64,000 nucleotides of DNA, taken from Pachypanchax playfairii (Eukaryota > Chordata > Actinopteri > Cyprinodontiformes > Aplocheilidae). Positions 62,801 through 64,000 of the stretch are shown here, piece by piece. Made by a program: the position numbers and the translations under genes. How positions within the stretch are numbered: position 1 is the first letter of the stretch; every line of letters begins with the position of its first letter. Location of the stretch: the NCBI GenBank assembly GCA_006937955.1, contig SSNP01000008.1:7326576-7390575 (forward strand), read 5' to 3'. A model generated the notes under the pieces. It saw only the letters and a program-made list of their open reading frames with translations, was not told where the DNA came from and did no database searches.

Positions 62801-64000
62801 TTACCTGTTTGCTAAGGACTCAATGGCTTTTGAACTTGAGAGGTGTGGAGGCATGAACACCTGCGCGGGCCCCTCCCCCTGCTTGGGATACCTTTCACCT
62901 CGTCTCACTCTGCAGCACTTTGCGAGGAGCTGAGAAAAGAAAAGAGGAGTGCAGCGGGGAAAAGAAAGTCTCCAAAAACACCTCACAAGTTGTCAGTTTG
63001 GGGTCAGAGGTCAAAGGTCAGCACAGAGGGGGTATGTCTGGTGTTTGGCGGAGCAGACGAGCCAATGGAGTGCTTGTTAAATGCTTACAGGACAACGTGC
63101 TTACCTGTGGCCAGGTGGGAAGACAAAGAACCTGGTTGGATCACCCAAAGAGGAAGAAGAAGAGGAGACTCACCTGACAGATGGTCTGACACGCAGAAAA
63201 AAACAAAACACAACCTGAGAACTAAATCACTGTATGTTTATGGCTTAAAATAACAGTTAAAAACATTGTTTTTAATATAAGCTGAGTCATTATTTTAACA
63301 GCTGAGGAGTCAATTTGTTTTTGCACAATGATTTATATTTTTCATGCAGCACAAATAATTTCTATAAGTTCATTTTAAACAAATGAAATGGTTTAAAACT
63401 GAAATATTTTAGATATTTAGCTTTAACACAGACTGAGACTCTTTAAATGGATTGATTAAACAATGTTTTTTAAAAAGAATAACTTCAATAAGTTTCCATT
63501 TAAATACATTCTCAAATTTTTGAGTTTAATAAAGATGGAGCCCGATCAGCGCAGCGATGCTGACGAGCAAATAGAAAACTAGCTTTTTTATCATCATGAA
63601 AAAATAATAATATTAACACACCTCTTTTTCTTCACAGTAGAAACTGATAGCAGGTTTAGTTTTATAAAACAACAACAGACAATAGTGTGAAAAGCCAAAG
63701 TGTAAACCTGCATTCAAATTATAATGATTCTGAAATTCTGTTTATTTTCAGGAAACGTTTCTGAAGTTTTTATGTCAAGAATGAGCAGAAAAGTAAAGAT
63801 AATAACAGTAAAAAATAATATCGGGGATTAGGATTGCGGTTAAATAATTTATTGTTTTTATTCTGTCCATCCATGATAAAAAAAAGCCTAACTGTTTGCT
63901 GTCAGCTGCCACGTCACGCTCTGGTTTCTTTCCATGTTCTCTGAGTAGCAAGAGCTTAAATCACAAAGGCTTTACATATAAAGGTTAAACGAATCATCGC
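59866..64000. other. Gene-free distal flank
   Basis: No gene recognised. A (GT)n tract followed by poly-G lies at 62663-62701. GC-richer stretches at 62200-62520 and 62820-63190 contain ORFs of 79-136 codons without known domains; they may be regulatory or chance. Confidence 0.45.
62663..62701. repeat. (GT)n followed by poly-G
   Basis: About 13 GT units run directly into 12-13 G. Confidence 0.95.

Noticed and set aside
62843..63253. 136-codon ORF near the window end
   Set aside because: No domain, no promoter or splice evidence, and competing open frames over the same bases.

Overview
The window is vertebrate nuclear DNA, almost certainly from a percomorph-type teleost fish. Genes are split by short GT-AG introns, CA and AAAAT microsatellites are frequent, a Tc1-like element carries a fish-type terminal repeat, and three genes lie in the order bod1l1 - nkx3-2 - rab28. 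This is the order of the human 4p15.33 block (BOD1L1, NKX3-2, RAB28). All three genes are on the + strand. No prokaryotic, viral or CRISPR system was found.

Layout: a tRNA-Leu(AAG) gene (31-112) precedes bod1l1 (coding 573-9749). My 29-exon model gives 4,926 nt, an unbroken frame of 1,641 codons plus stop. An intergenic stretch (about 10.5-19.1 kb) holds a THAP-domain fragment between imperfect inverted repeats (12610-13032), a block that looks like an enhancer (15040-15760), a near-perfect CTCF motif (16137-16150) and the nkx3-2 promoter. nkx3-2 (19121-20391, two exons, 265 aa) has an intact NK2-class homeodomain. Next come a three-unit tandem repeat (21843-22865) and the rab28 promoter, with a perfect RFX X-box. 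rab28 (coding 25614-48402) follows, and both of its known alternative C-terminal exons are present (CSVQ and CVVQ ends). Its 11.3-kb fourth intron holds a Tc1-like remnant and several GC-richer islands. The last 15 kb (48.8-64 kb) has no convincing gene. It contains a degenerate tRNA-derived SINE, a 143-codon ORF of unknown status, a candidate conserved non-coding block and a near-identical 0.7-kb duplication split by one N, which is probably an assembly error.

Functionally the genes are independent: genome maintenance and SET1-complex related (bod1l1), skeletal patterning transcription factor (nkx3-2) and ciliary small GTPase (rab28). Their conserved linkage fits a model in which nkx3-2 is controlled by elements lying between and inside its neighbours. 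The convergent pair of CTCF motifs around nkx3-2 agrees with that model but does not prove it.

The best leads are: (1) a tandem series of two-exon modules with alternating intron phases 1-0-1 in the acidic half of bod1l1, plus a GC-AG intron; (2) the rab28 X-box and its two retained prenylation-signal exons; (3) the THAP fragment between inverted repeats that carry ZNF143/THAP11-like motifs; (4) the convergent CTCF motifs. I see no clearly undescribed biological system. Gene identities rest on remembered family resemblance, because no search could be run.
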